A stretch of DNA of 64,000 nt from Hermodice carunculata (taxonomy: Eukaryota > Annelida > Polychaeta > Eunicida > Amphinomidae), in assembly GCA_964020975.1 (NCBI GenBank), contig OZ026613.1, forward strand, positions 67,204,192-67,268,191, written 5' to 3'. A program made the position numbers and the translations under genes. Below are positions 11,933-24,415 of this stretch, piece after piece (position 1 is the first letter of the stretch; every line of letters begins with the position of its first letter). The notes beneath the pieces were generated by a model. That model saw nothing but the letters and a program-made list of their open reading frames with translations. It did not search any database and had not been told where the DNA came from.

Positions 11933-13268
11933 TCAACAAGAGGCTCATGGGCCTGGTGCTCTGCTGACATATATAGAGATAAATAATAGTATAATGGGTG
12001 AATAAGAACAAGGAGAGATGCTTTTTAGTTATGGTACATATATCCTACAAATTTGGTATGACTAGCTGTATTCTTTGCTGGAATAATGATTTTTTTATTA
12101 GTTTCAATACAGTTTGACTCATAATTGACGGGGGGTGGGAGCAAGAAGGTTTCAAGTGAGTGCAAAGGTGGACGCTAGAAAGTACCAGTTTCTATACAAT
12201 TTCATACAGCTTTGGTACTTTATAGCACTGGGGTTCAAAGCCACTTAGTATGTTCTTGCTCCCATCCCTTCAATTTTCATACAACTATAGGTGTTGCCAC
12301 CAGTATCATCCTTGATCAAAATTTTGACCTCCACCATCCACCCACATTTCACATTTCATCAAGATCCACAAAAAATTACAGATGTTAAAACATAAAGATT
12401 TTCACATTTTGGCCCCTATATCACATGTACAAAATAGGGCATTGTGAAAATGATTAATGTGTTTACCATCTATTTCGCAAATTCTCCATAAAATAAAACA
12501 GGTGGTGCCACCAGTACTTCACGCACAATAGGGATTTGTCTCTGTAATAAACATCTTATAAATGTTTTATTCACATCATAACTGCAATTAAATGTACAAG
12601 GCTATTCACCTCTAGCAACTTTATAGTGCCGTGACCTTGAACAAGTAGGTTAAGGTCATCCATAATGTGTAACATTATATTTTTGGCCTATCTTATAAAT
12701 TTGGTAAGACTAGCTGTTCTTTGTTGAAACAAGGAATTTATATATTTTGAACACATTTTGACTTATAATTTCTGTACAACTATACATGGTGCCACTAGTA
12801 TCAACCTTGATCGAGATTTTGACCTCTCCCATAATCCCACCACGAACATGAACATCCACCCAAAATTACAGATGCTACAGCATTCACAAGATTTTTCACA
12901 TTTTGACCCATATATTACATTACACTTTTGGTGGCACCACCAATATCAAACTTGACCTAGATTTTTATACACCCCATTGTAAGTCCTGACAGTTATACCA
13001 GGGATAGAATTCTGGCAAGAATCCAAGAATCTATTTTGCAAAGATTCTAGTAAACTTCTCTTTCATTGAAAGAAAATCAATTGACAAAATCTGAATAGAT
13101 TCTTGCAAAATTGTGTGAAATTCTGGCCCTGCATATAGGTTGACTTGAAAAATGTGGACATTATTGCCCTAATGGCAAAAGTTAAGAGATGGACTGAAAG
13201 ATGAATGGACAGGCAGAAATGAGGGGTTGCATAAGGTCTGCAGCCTCAGGTCACCAGAGCTATAAAAA
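11933..13268 (+). repeat. Dispersed repeat, family A copy 1
   Basis: Starts caacaagaggctcatgggcc then tggtgctctgctgac; ends ggtcaccagagctataaaaa. Inside are two diverged half-units (about 12050-12480 and 12690-12960), each with 'gaccTc..ccataatccca', 'aaaattacagatgct', 'cacattttgacccctatat' and 'ggtggcaccaccaatatc'. Not coding. Confidence 0.75.
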
Positions 13269-14252
13269 AAAAGCAATACTGCAGTGTCACAAATCACAGT
13301 ACTTATAATCATACTGTACACTGTCAACTTATGTGTATTCAACAGCCATAAAATAAAGATTGAAAAATACACATGTATGATGTAGTATAAGTATTCTCTT
13401 TATTTGAAGCCTGCCTCCGCACTCTTTATGAGGTTAGATTTTTTTCCCTCTAATCGGCTTATTTCAGCGGTATCAACCGCAAGGTAATGCCACTGAAAAT
13501 TGTATTTGCAGCCTGTATGCACAAAGGCATAATAAAGAAATTTATTCTACATCAATTGATTAATTGGTCTCATGCATGGCAACTATTTTTTGTTGTTGTT
13601 GTTGTTGGACTTTCTGTGTTGAATATCATGATTATATACATAGATCTATACTGCATCACTAAACTGGTATTCATTATATATTGGTAATGAATCGTAATAT
13701 ATATCTCAAAGTTTAGTCCACATCTACAGTTACATATATATGTACGTCATTCATGACCATACTGATACTAACATTGATCATTACAATATTGTTCTCCTTA
13801 AATTAACATCAGCTGATCATGTCAACATTTATAGGCTCAGATAATGTTTGACTCACAGCCATGCTATGATGCTGACAATGACGAAAGTTCTTTCCTTCTT
13901 TCTTGTAGCCCAAAATTGACTACCATCCAGTTTGGGGGCAGTAGGGGGACAGGGTTACACCTGTGCTGCATCATAAATTGTGTTTCTCAGCAAATCTGCT
14001 CTAAACAAATCACACCATATAGCATTTGACTGCACACCCTTGGCTTTTAACTCTATGAAGCATCCCCATCGAAGCTGGAGGGTCAATCAGTAAAGACAGG
14101 GAGGGCCAATCAATGCTAAAGCTTCCCGGCCATTTATCTGTGCAGGGACTATTGATTTAAGCCATCAAGTCCGCAGACAGTGTTTGCTCTTGTAACGTGT
14201 TAAGATGGGCTAAGCATGACCAGTTAACTCTTCTTATTCCATTGTACTTTTA

Positions 14253-14400
14253 TATAAAAAAAACACAACAAAAAAACAAAAAACAACAAAAAAAAAACCA
14301 ACAAAACAAAACAAAAAAAACAAAACAAAACAAAAACAAAAAAAAAAAAAAACAAAAAACAAAAAAAACAAAAACAAAAAAACACACACACACACAAATT
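14253..14400. repeat. A-rich low-complexity tract ending in (AC)n
   Basis: Almost 150 bases of A runs broken by single C (aaaac, aaaaac), then acacacacacac at 14381-14396. It opens long spurious frames on both strands. Confidence 0.95.
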
Positions 14401-14768
14401 TGAAAGCATAATATCAGGCAACTCTGAATATTTTTGTCCACAAAAGTAACAAACATGTTGTGTAGCTGTACTATACAATATGTTCCTTTCTCTAATTTTG
14501 TTTTGTTTTGTTTTTTTTAATTGTTTGTTGACATGCAATACGTTTTCCTACAAAACAGACCGATCTGTGTTTCCTCCACTAAACAAGCTGAGATAATAAG
14601 GAGCTTGGTTTGCTTTGGGGGGCAAGTAATACATGTATATATGAAATCTGTATTCAACAACTGTGAAGTCAGGTCATATTTGACATCTAGGTTGCCCTTT
14701 CACGGTAGAGTTAACATAAGCAGAGACAAAAACAGAGGCAAATGATAAAGTCCTGACAGGCCACTTAC

Positions 14769-14877
14769 CTTCCTCTGCTAAATCTTTGTTGACTACTAAT
14801 TTTCCATGCCGTAGATAATTAAGTACTGGACCAAAGTATGTTGGATCTCTGTCAATCAGATAGGCACCGTTTTCATC
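14769..14877 (-). CDS. KCTD5-like: KCTD2/5/17-type BTB protein, coding exon 2
   Basis: A 109-nt exon with acceptor ttgcttcag|GAT and donor GAAG|gtaagt. It opens in phase 0, so exon 1 NSDK joins directly to [15 protein letters not shown], then [12 protein letters not shown] and VVNKDLAEE, and leaves one base (G) of the next codon. The family reads [29 protein letters not shown] at this point, so the join is certain in outline. These residues complete the middle of the BTB/T1 domain. The next exon should begin with a VLEEAEFYN-like stretch. I searched the minus strand from 14768 to 1 for it and for the conserved C-terminal DGWKFEQ region and found neither, so the remaining exons probably lie left of this window and the gene exceeds 40 kb. 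Confidence 0.93.
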
Positions 14878-15561
14878 CTGAAGCAAAAAAGAGGCAAATA
14901 CGTGATTACAACCATTTGGCTTTTCCCTTTTACATTAATTGTACATAATCAATTAACCTTTTAAACCACATTGCACCTATCACCAATTGTTCACATATAT
15001 GAAAAAAAAAAAAGACACAGTGAAAGCTCTTTATAACAACAACAAACAGCACTTAGATGACAGACAAAAATTCATCCTTCAGTATTTGACTCACTTATCT
15101 GATATGTATCTGGCACACTTTGCAGGGAACGTATTATGACAAAGTTCTACTATATATATTATGTATATTTATTAAATGGTTTTGATGATTTGAGTGAGAT
15201 ATCATATATTCTTTCCATTCTTATTCAATGTCCCAGTGAGGATATACCAGTACTTGTTTAAATTGAAATATATGATACATGTATATCACTAAATCCAGGT
15301 GTTGTCAGTCAAAATCCAGAATCATTTTTTGAGAAGAGTTATTTCATCTTTTGTTGCATGTTTTACACATCTCTGTTTAACCTTATGGTGAATTCTTATT
15401 AAACCATATAATAAGCAAATCATAACATGGTTGACTGTTCCACTATCTCAGTTTGAAAAATCGTGGTATTATCTGACATCATTCATTACACATGATGGTA
15501 ACCATGTACAGGCACAACTCCTCTGTGTGTGTGCATGCATGCGAGTGTGTGCATACACGTA

Positions 15562-15722
15562 CAGTAAAACCTCTGTAACCGAACACCTCCATATACCGAA
15601 CACCTCTCTATACTGAACACCATTTCTTGGTCCCAAATATATACTTCCAATGTAAGCAAACCTCCCTATACCGAAGACTTTTTTCTAGTCCCAAGGGTGT
15701 TCGGTATAGGGAGGTTTTAATG
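15562..15722. mobile_element. TA-flanked MITE, 161 bp (CGAACACC type)
   Basis: TA flanks at 15560-15561 and 15723-15724. Left CAGTAAAACCTCTGTAACCG, right (reversed) CATTAAAACCTCCCTATACC; the word 'ataccgaacacc' occurs three times inside in direct or inverted form. The inner block acttccaatgtaa (15645-15657) matches, in reverse, the TTACATTGGAAGT form of the shared core. Confidence 0.88.
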
Positions 15723-16175
15723 TACTAGGTTACATGGTGGAAACTTCATCTTTACCTGTATCAACACCGGAGTCCTGGTATCATCACTTATTCAACTTTC
15801 AGTCTTGTGTAAAATGACATGGGCTTGTGTATTGACAGTGCACATACAATAATACTGCACTAACCTTGTAGTGACCTTTTTATTTTTTATTTCCACTCGG
15901 GCCTGCTTGTCCAAGAGCTTGCTTCAGAATTTCTTTAAATTAAATACATGAACAAGCAAGAATAAACTTCACTGGTTACACACACACACAAAGCATGTGC
16001 ACTGTTATATCACATCATGGTGATACAACTTAGTGTGGATGCTATGTGACATCCCAGCATCCTTACGCAGACTGTTGTGGCATTTGTACCACAGGACCGG
16101 AGCATGTACCTCCAGTGGAAATTTGTCTGATATGGAGGGTTGTATGAGCATCATGTAGCAAAATACATATACATA

Positions 16176-16320
16176 CAGTGACACGCCCCCTATCCACCTC
16201 TTATAAGGCCGACCCATATACAGCAAACATGTAGCTTTTAAGAGGAATGGCCTGTCTGGACAGAGAATTATAAATGCCACATTTTCTATATGAGAAAGGT
16301 GGCCTCTGGTGCAGGTGTGT
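16176..16320. mobile_element. MITE remnant (TTATAAGGCC type), right end lost
   Basis: Begins TA|CAGTGACACGCCCCCTATCC then ACCTCTTATAAGGCC, as in the MITE at 18.4 kb, and has the internal 'gtggcctctggtg' word near 16300. The right terminal repeat is not recognisable. Confidence 0.6.
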
Positions 16321-16629
16321 TTGTGTTTGTGTGAGACTTTTGGAGGGGACGGTGTTAAATTAAGAAAGTAACACACACAGACAATTTAACTCTTTCCAGC
16401 TCAAATCACCCAAAAGTGCCTGGATGTAAATTGCCTGTCTTAACATCTTTACTTACATTTCTCCTTACTATAAAACATTTCTGCTGAGATTTGTACATAA
16501 GACCACTCATAACGGCACACCCTTGGTCAATCGTGGTGTGGGTTGGGTACATTGCACCAAGGAAAGCTATTGACTCAGTCACCCTCTGACCAGAAATGGA
16601 TTAAGTTCTGTCTCCTGGTTTTAGTTATT

Positions 16630-18380
16630 CCTACTTTTGCATCAATATTCCCCCCCCCCCAAGATGCAATACATCTGACTAGTATTAGGTAGGTTATATT
16701 AAAAATATGCCCTATGCCTGATACACAGTTGAAAGTGGTAAGAATTTTACAGAGACCCCATCAAGTCCACTGCATATTGGAATCACAATGGGATGTATGT
16801 ATTCCACACTTTTCCCCATGATATAAGCTGGGCACCAAGTACTCATCTGGCACTGTGGTATAGTATTGATTTAAGGCAACCTGTTCTTAATGGTCTCCTT
16901 CACAGTTCTCACTGTAGAATTTTAGAATTTAGATAAAAATGGTGCAGGAAAGAATTAAATATCTCAACACTTTATGATGGGGGGGGGGGGGGCACACAGG
17001 GTCTATGTGCCAAAAGGCATTGATTTTCAGAGTCCTTTACAATTAGGGTATAAACTATACATCTGACATGTAAGCAGTTGCCACAGTTGAAGCCATTAAT
17101 CTATTAAGCTATGCTTGGCCTATCAAAGGCCTGGCAAAGGGCCAGCCCCTGTTACCTGGGCTGCAGGTAGTTAACCACACGCCACTTTATTGACGAATGG
17201 ACACTTTATCCTTCCACCACAGTTAGCCACATGCTTTTGGTGAGTCCCAGATCAGGTTGGACGGGGTAGACATGTATTGGGCTTGGTTAATGCACAGGCA
17301 CAGCCTACAGCTGACACTTTTCACACACAATAATTCCTCCCATTCTGTGGCTGTGTTCAGGCACAAGTGCAGGTAGGTATGGTGCGGGACTTCTGTCTCA
17401 AGCAGTAGTTTTCAGTGCAACAGTCTTCTAAGCCACTCAAGTCTACCGTTTTATTGATTCACATTTTGCCAATGAGAAGACATTAAAATACAAATACATC
17501 ATGCGGATATTTTCTGCAGACTGGTTGGTCAATTTTATATAACAAATTGCAATGCAGGGGTAGGCATTAACTTATTTTTCTCACCAGTCTCACAGGTCGT
17601 CAGGGTGTACTGAAGTGCCACGCCTTTGCTCCCCAGTTTCAGACTTATGCTCAAATGGTTAATACTTGGTCTACTTTTCAGGAACTTTTGTATTGTTTTT
17701 CCAAAAATTAAACATGCAGTGTGCCATAAACAGACAAATTTACACAATATACACTGAGGGAAAGGAAATTGTCAGCACTGTGGTTGAGGAAAAAATGTGT
17801 GCAGCTGGTTTTTTTTTTTTTTTTGCTTGCTTTTTTTTTAAAGTTGAATTTTTTCCAGTCAAATTTATAATTATACATACATTCATCTACAAACGTGTAC
17901 GGGGATAGAAACCTGGGGGGCTCATGAGATCTCCTGACTGTAGAGCAGTATCGTCCATGGTAATCTCTGCAGCAAAATTTAGATTTCTTGGAGTATTTTC
18001 CCAACTCCTAACACAAGAAACACTTATTTTGCACAAACTTTGTAGCATTTTTAAGGAACTACAGAGCACAATTTTGCTACAAATTACAATGGGACCAAAC
18101 ATGCCAGAGTAACTCATAGTTGAATATACATGAATAGCACACGGCTATAGTTCGTGAAGAGTCAACTGCTACAAGTGAACAGACACATACACTGATGTAC
18201 AGTAGGTGACAATTGAGTACTATTGTACTAAGGATATATAAGCTATTGATTTAGAAATAATTTCAAATACTTCAGAAAAGGAAGGTTTCTGATATACACT
18301 GGAATGGTATATCAGAAAAATGATCCATGCTATCTGACAGAAAACTGACAAAGCCGTAATTGATATTTAGGAATATATGC
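16630..18380. other. Intronic DNA, nothing clear
   Basis: Holds a C10 run near 16651, a G15 run at about 16979-16993 and a T16 run near 17808. Several short frames on both strands at 17660-18117 look like chance. Confidence 0.5.
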
Positions 18381-18381
18381 A

Positions 18382-18559
18382 CACTGGTCCCCCTCTTATA
18401 AGGCCACCCTAAATGCAGCCTGAAAGTGGCCTTATAAGAGGGGTTGCCTCTCTTGAGGGGGAGAATATAATGGAAATACCATACTTTCTGCAAAAGAATG
18501 CTGCCTTTTTTACAGGGGTGGCCTCTGGTGAGAGGGGTCTTATAAGAAGGGGACCAATG
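18382..18559. mobile_element. MITE, 178 bp (CCTCTTATAAGGCC type)
   Basis: Left CACTGGTCCCCCTCTTATAA, right (reversed) CATTGGTCCCCTTCTTATAA; TA flank at the right, CA at the left. Three internal copies of 'ggcctYtY' / 'ccttataagag' echo the ends. Confidence 0.85.
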
Positions 18560-20077
18560 TATATACAAATTGTTGGAATGCCTGGTTGAGTGACACTGAA
18601 CATAGGAAGTAAATGTAAATAATAAGCGTGAGATAGTTAATGTACTTTAAAGTATTGATAGATTTGTATGTAAATACACCTGAACATATTTGCTAATATT
18701 TAGACATTTCATAATATTTAAACATCAAACAATAGGACCAGTATGATCATTAAATTCAAAATTCTTTAAAATACATATAGGTCTTTTTTTTTATTTTTTA
18801 CAATAGACATACAGACCAACCAGAATTACGGAAACAACAACTACCATAACTGACAATCTTTTCACAAATGCTCTTGACCTGTCCTTTACCCCACTGAATG
18901 GCATCCCTTATACTGATATATCAAATACCATTCATGTTGATTTCTGCATGTACAGTGTCCTGTCTTGTAGATGTCAAACCATGACTGAAGTCGACCAGCC
19001 AGCCTGCTCGGCTGCTCCACACAACTGAATCATATAACGCAAAAGCTGCTGCACATACTATAAAATCCATCACAGTGAATCGTTGTTTATCACACAAACT
19101 TACTGGCAAATCTTAGGGCCTAACCTACAGATGTAAACAGTTCAAATTTGTTCAAAATTTTATCAAAACTGGGTGCAATCAAAAGGTGAATAAATAACTG
19201 TAGCCCTCCGAAGTGTTTGTGTATTGAGTTGAATACTGTACAACTTTAGCCATCTGTAATTTGTGTGAATTGAGCTGAAGACACAACCTTAGCAATCTGT
19301 AATTCCTGTATACTGAACTGATTACACAATTCTTGCCTTCTTCAATGTTTGTGTGTGGAGTTCAACACAAAATCTTGTAATGTTTAGGCTGAACATTCAG
19401 CTCTTCTAGTTTCATGTTCTAGTTGTGTCAATGCCTCCATACAACTGCAAAGAAAACTCATAGATTAAAGATTCCATTGGCTGGCCACTTGATTGATATA
19501 GCCCACTACTATTAAGGTCAAGATCAACTGGTTCATATTGGTTCTCAGCAGAGGGCTCTGTGGGCAGTCAGTATGTATTTCCATTTGTTTCCATTGTAAT
19601 TTGCATCTATGTAACTTAAAAACTGCTGTACCTGGAAACACCAAATTTCTTGCGGTAAATGGTTGAATATGGTTAAAATACACCTGTAGATTTGATAAAC
19701 TAAGTCTATAAAAACTATTCAATGTATTGGATGTTACTTCAACAATGGATCATCGAAAATCTTTTCAACGATCCATGTTTCTTCAACATAAACTCTTCTA
19801 GAAACACACCTTGAGCCAACAAGAGTTCTGTGTGTTAGGCTGTGTATTCAGCCAAATACACACAAAATTGCTGATTGCAACCTCTCCTATTTTCACTCTC
19901 TGAGGAATGTCAACAGCTTCCGAAAGTGTACCTTCAGTCTTAGTGCACCACACCCCGAGTACGTCCAGGAATGCTGTTGACTAATTGCATTTAGAATATA
20001 AATATAATACTATCAGGTGAAGCTTCGTCCATGATTAGCTGAAGGGCCTCTCTTACATTGCAACAGAACATGATCAA

Positions 20078-20320
20078 CAGTACGAGGGCAAGTTGACATA
20101 TACTTCTCAAGGGGGCGCTGCATGTCAGTGCACACCACGAGGCAAACTAGTTGTTGCCAGCACAGCACAGTGAGCAAGCAGAGGATTTAATTTTTTTCAC
20201 AGGCCAGGATGGCTGCACATCAGTATGCGGAAAGGACAGCAGATGAAATCTGTGCTATAATAGGCTTACAGCTATTCCTAAAGCTATCTGAGCAGCATGC
20301 ATGGTATACATGGACATCTG
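20078..20320 (+). mobile_element. Possible mariner-like 5' end
   Basis: agtacgagggcaagttgaca resembles mariner-type ends, and about 115 bp later a short frame begins MAAHQYAERTADEICAIIGL and runs 42 codons. Ends and family are uncertain. Confidence 0.25.
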
Positions 20321-21207
20321 AATGACTGGTATTTTGTCCCATTATCAAAATTTCAATCTGTTAAATGTTGATTCTGTGCTTCCGTGTGATTCACTGAGGA
20401 TAAATTGAACCTGTCTATGCTATAAAATAAATACAGTATAGGGTGGCATGTGCTATGGCAGATTAGCAGTCCTTGGAAGGCAACAGCACATGGTGCCACA
20501 TGCTATACTTATAGTTATTCTTATTGGTAACAAAAAAAGAAGCAGACAACATCAAACTAACTGGATAATTTCTGGTTATTTTAATAGGAAAAGTTATAAC
20601 CAACGCATCTTAGATCCATCAGGAAAATGAAGGTCACCACTACTGACAAGTGATATTGCATACATGCATAACGTTGCTTAAAAGGATGGGTTATAATTTC
20701 ACATTTTCTGCTGAATAATCAACACAATACACACAATTGTTTTGGGCCAGATGTGTGTATTCCAACTGGACTGTACATTAAAACCTCAAATAAACTGACT
20801 CAAGTAAAACCTGTCTAAGTGGGCACCTCCACTAAGTGGGCACCTTTGTTTAGTAGGCACTACAGCCAAGTCCTGGTTTCTTTCCCCATTGGGTCCCATG
20901 TTAATGGACCCTCCACTATGCGGGCAGTGGGCACCCTAAAAGGGCATTTTGTATTTCTTTATTTGCATAAGTGGGCACCATTAATTATTAATCTTTTTCT
21001 TTTTGTTTACCCTTCAAATATCTCCCAATAATATGCCAAACTGCAGTTTTTCTTACCAACAGGAGAATGTAAAGGAACAGAGCATGTGCTACTGTGTTTT
21101 CTTAGCATTATGTTGCTCTACTAATGCCTTTGAAACCTATTTACCTGGCTTAGGGGCTCTAGATGAGTGATTACATTCACATGTTATTTACACTTCTTGT
21201 TTCTAAT

Positions 21208-21324
21208 GCACTGCAAGACAAACTTGATCTGCAAAAATTTGAGGCATCAGTGAACAAAATCCTGGTTGAAACAAGGAAAACCACAAAAAGACAGAGTAAA
21301 ATAACTGATTATATAAAGTGGTGA
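21208..21324 (+). pseudogene. Pogo/Tigger transposase C-terminal tail
   Basis: Thirty-eight codons and a TGA: ALQDKLDLQKFEASVNKILV then ETRKTTKRQSKITDYIKW. A basic run ending in 'KQ-ITDYF/SFF' is the usual C-terminus of pogo/Tigger transposases. Upstream the frame meets stops at 21151 and 21178 (TAG and TGA), so only this end is still open. Confidence 0.6.
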
Positions 21325-21829
21325 GCTGATAGAGCAGGAGTCGCACAGACTTTTTCAAGTGACATTTAAAACTGATATTAGTGTTTCCAATGCATATTTT
21401 TTTTAATCAGTAGCTGTCATTTAGCTAGGAAATTACTGGTTAATAAAAGGAAGTATATCAGGGATGTTCCATTTAATTTGTTCTAAATGAATGCCCTGTA
21501 CAGCCCCCTACAGTGTATTAGGTACATATACATGAAAAAAAAAAAAAAAAAATTATTGTCGCAGCTCATTTGTCCATGCTATTATCCTCAGCTCTGGCCA
21601 TTGACACACCTGTGTACATGGCAAGCAGGTTAATTGTAACTAAATACCTAAGAAAAAACACCAGTTGATTTCTAATTGCCCCTACTCAGGGCATCCAGTG
21701 GACAATGGTCCAACTGGATTTTCAAGCCCAACACAACGTTGTATCAAACTACCTAGTTGGTACACTTATTGACCTCTCCTTATTTGGAGGATCACTGTTT
21801 TTCTGAACGTCTCTTTGGAATTCAAAGGT

Positions 21830-22055
21830 CGTGGTAACCATACCATAGCCAAGGCACGTCCCGTCTCCACATCATAGCAATTCATGTATATGACGTGATG
21901 ACAGATAATTACGCACGCCTATAAATACGGGCCCCAAAACGGTTAAACCTTCAGTTCCTGACGAGTACACAAGTACGAAACCAGTAGAACTCTAAACCTC
22001 TTCCATTGCGGCCACTAGCCCTTGTCTTAGCTCATTTACATATACATATACTTGT
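21830..22055 (+). mobile_element. Penelope-like terminal-region fragment inside the pogo-like element
   Basis: About 220 bp without RT or endonuclease sequence, but sharing with the two Penelope copies the order: a block near gacgtgatgacagataattacg, a 'tataaa...' block, a hammerhead, and a ctag...gcccttg stretch after it. Ends are approximate. It lies between the transposase tail and the right terminal repeat of the pogo-like element, so it inserted there or was captured. Confidence 0.6.
21953..21991 (+). ncRNA. Hammerhead ribozyme copy 3, variant core and short stem II
   Basis: Stem I AGTTC (21953-21957) pairs fully with GAACT (21987-21991). The core is CTGACGA (21958-21964); the fifth base is free in the hammerhead consensus, so this is allowed. 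Stem II is GTAC-ACAA-GTAC (21965-21976), then GAAA (21977-21980), a two-pair stem III and a GTA cleavage triplet ending at 21986. All invariant core bases are kept although the host element is a fragment. Confidence 0.75.
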
Positions 22056-22495
22056 ACTTGTACTTTACTATATGGCCCATCGGGCTAACTCTCCGCTAAG
22101 TGGGCACCTCTCTTAAGTGGGCACTTTTGCCAGGTCCAAAGGGTGCCCACTTAACACAGGTTTTACTGTACTTTTATAGCTGTGAAAATACTTAGTTTGA
22201 TGTACATTTAAGCTCTGCATGTTGATTCACCAAGTCAAATTTTGTATTTCCACATAGAGTGCTTCGAAGTTGTAAAGTTGCAAATTACAATGAAAAGAAA
22301 TGTGATACCACAACCCAAGCATTTCTGACTGACGTGTCCTCTTTTGAAGAAACAGCTTGAAATGTTGAGCAAACTGGCATCTTCCATTGGAATTCTCTCA
22401 ATATTCTGTTCTTCAATGAATCCTGCTGAAAAATATCACGTAATATAAATTTAACACATGTGAGTATCTTCTTGATGGCCTCAGGGAACACTGAT

Positions 22496-22640
22496 AGTTA
22501 TTTTCTACAAGAATGCCATGTGGACTCGTAGAAGCCATGGTGTTCCAGTAGCTGGACCAGTAAGTTCACACTGTGGGTGCCTTGATGCCCAGTATTTGCA
22601 CGGATGGTGCTCTGTGAACCTCTAAACAAACAAAAGGCCA
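22496..22640 (-). other. Exon-like segment of unknown origin in KCTD intron 1
   Basis: On the minus strand, ctggccttttgtttgtttag precedes a frame GSQSTIRANTGHQGTHSVNL then LVQLLEHHGFYESTWHSCRK and a TAA at 22498. The acceptor is good and the text looks like protein, but a second frame is open too and no partner exon was found. I do not recognise it. Confidence 0.2.
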
Positions 22641-23414
22641 GGCAGCAGTAGAGCAGGAAGAAGCCACATGTGTGGGCACGCACACCTCACCGCCATTCTC
22701 CCTCATACTCAACATTTCATCATATTTAACCTTTTCCCCTGTTCAGTGCAAATTTTCTCATTTCCAAATTGCTTGTTACTAAGTTTATCAACAAATGGCT
22801 GTCTGGAATTTTGTATGATATTTGGCTGATGTTTTCACAAGGGAAAATAACGTTATGACTGTCATGAAACCACTGGAGAGTGATAAGGTCAGTTTACAAG
22901 AGGCAGACTTCACATGATTGTATTAAAACTAGGCATTAACATGCATGCCTGCTGGATCTTCTGCACATGCCAGGTCCAAATAAACCTTGTCAAATGTAAA
23001 TGTTTATATCCAAAACATATGGGCTATGGGAGAAGAACACTTGGCATTTACATGTTACATGAACTCCAGTATGAGTACCAGCAGGCTGTAATCTCACAGC
23101 CACCAAGCTCAACATTTCCTGCTCAATGAAAGCAAATGCTTGTGCACAAGTTGCTTCAGAGAACCCACTGATGGCACATGATGTAACAGTACATACTCAG
23201 AGATAACCCAGGCAGTGCTGAGCAGTATCACAGAAAACCAGACACCCACATCTGCAGACCATTCAATAGGGCTGAATGCAACCATGGAGAGACACTCTCA
23301 AAGCTGATGCAGAGAAATAGGTGAGGCGGGGCAACAGTGAGCACTGCCTTCATTTTCTTCTGCTCTGTCCAAAAGGACTTGGCCTTAATATTGTGTTTAT
23401 TATGCACAAGAGTA

Positions 23415-23586
23415 TAGTGGTTCCCCTCTTATGTGGCCACCTCAAATGCACCAGAAATGTGGCCTTATGAAAGCCAAGGGGTGTCTTCTCTTGAGGGGAA
23501 AAATAAAATGAAAATAACATACTTTATGAATGGAGAAGTGGCCTCTGTTGAGAGGGTGGCCTCTCGTCAGGGTGAGGACCATCTAA
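23415..23586. mobile_element. MITE, about 172 bp (TTCCCCTCTTATGTGGCC type), diverged
   Basis: Left end TAGTGGTTCCCCTCTTATGT, internal 'gtggccttatg', 'gtggcctctgttgagagg' and 'gtggcctctcgtcagg', right end gaggaccatcta. Clearly the same family as the 18.4 kb copy but older. Confidence 0.75.
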
Positions 23587-24415
23587 TGAGTCTATATTCC
23601 TATCACCACAGACACCCAAACTGCATGAAATCTGATATGCATATTTTGTCCAATTTGGCATAATTCTTGTCATTTTCCTGCCAGTGGATTTCTTGCAAAG
23701 GCAGTCAATGCATTACTGGTCACACCAGTTGGTAACTTTCCTATCTGTTAATCAATTGGATGGCACGCCTGCTTGCCACATCAAATGTGACACCACCCAC
23801 CCTATTCCCCATCTGAATGTAATGCTTCTAAGTAGATCAATACAAATCTTGAATGGGTGCACCAAGGTGAACAAATCCATCAGTGTATGTTACTAATATA
23901 AATGAAACAAAGTTGATCCTACCTATTAAGGTCCCAAAATACCTGTAAGGAAAGCATGTTAGACCTAATTAAAGATCACTATATCCATTACCGGTATCCA
24001 TTTGCATCCAAAAGTCCATTGTTTCTACATCCTACTGGACATTCAGATGACTAGAATACACCACCAAGCAGACTGCTGCTGACAGCCACTGACGCCCTAC
24101 TAAAAAGATCTTAAGTTTTATGGGTTTCTTTTCTCAGACCTTCAGCAGAAAACAAAAAAACCCCACAGCTATGTAGAAGACACTAACTTTGTCAACAAAA
24201 ATGACTCATTCCCTTCCCCCTTCTGCAGAGGGACTGTTTATCAACTCAGGACGTATCACCCCTTTACACAAACATACCAATGCCAGAGCTCGTGGCAAAA
24301 ATCCAGTTCATTTATTTTTGTTTTTTACATATATCACAATACAATTAAAACTAATGGAAAATTATACTATAGACATCGATGTCAACAAAGATTAAGATAT
24401 GAGGGCCTATCTCAA

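Larger units (their letters stand above)
20801..22168 (+). mobile_element. Pogo/Tigger-like DNA transposon remnant, 1.37 kb
   Basis: Terminal inverted repeats AGTAAAACCTGTCTAAGTGG at the left and CAGTAAAACCTGTGTTAAGT (reverse of the right end) run on into GGGCACC; the TA at the right flank (22169-22170) fits TA target duplication. Copies of the 'AAGTGGGCAC' word recur just inside both ends. A transposase tail is visible at 21208-21324. The rest of the transposase is too decayed to read. A Penelope-derived fragment occupies 21830-22055. A short MITE with the same terminal repeats lies at 60798-60959. Confidence 0.8.

Noticed and set aside
14224-14538. Long Phe/Cys-rich and Lys/Asn-rich frames on both strands
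   Set aside because: Products of the A-rich low-complexity tract.
1-14768. Search for KCTD exon 3 and later exons
   Set aside because: No match to VLEEAEFYN or DGWKFEQ on the minus strand; the exons are probably left of the window.
16005-16376. 123-codon minus-strand frame
   Set aside because: Runs through the MITE remnant at 16.2 kb; a shadow of repeat DNA.
17887-18117. Frame reading ENTPRNLNFAAEITMDDTAL then QSGDLMSPPGF
   Set aside because: Several frames are open here on both strands and no exon structure or family was evident.
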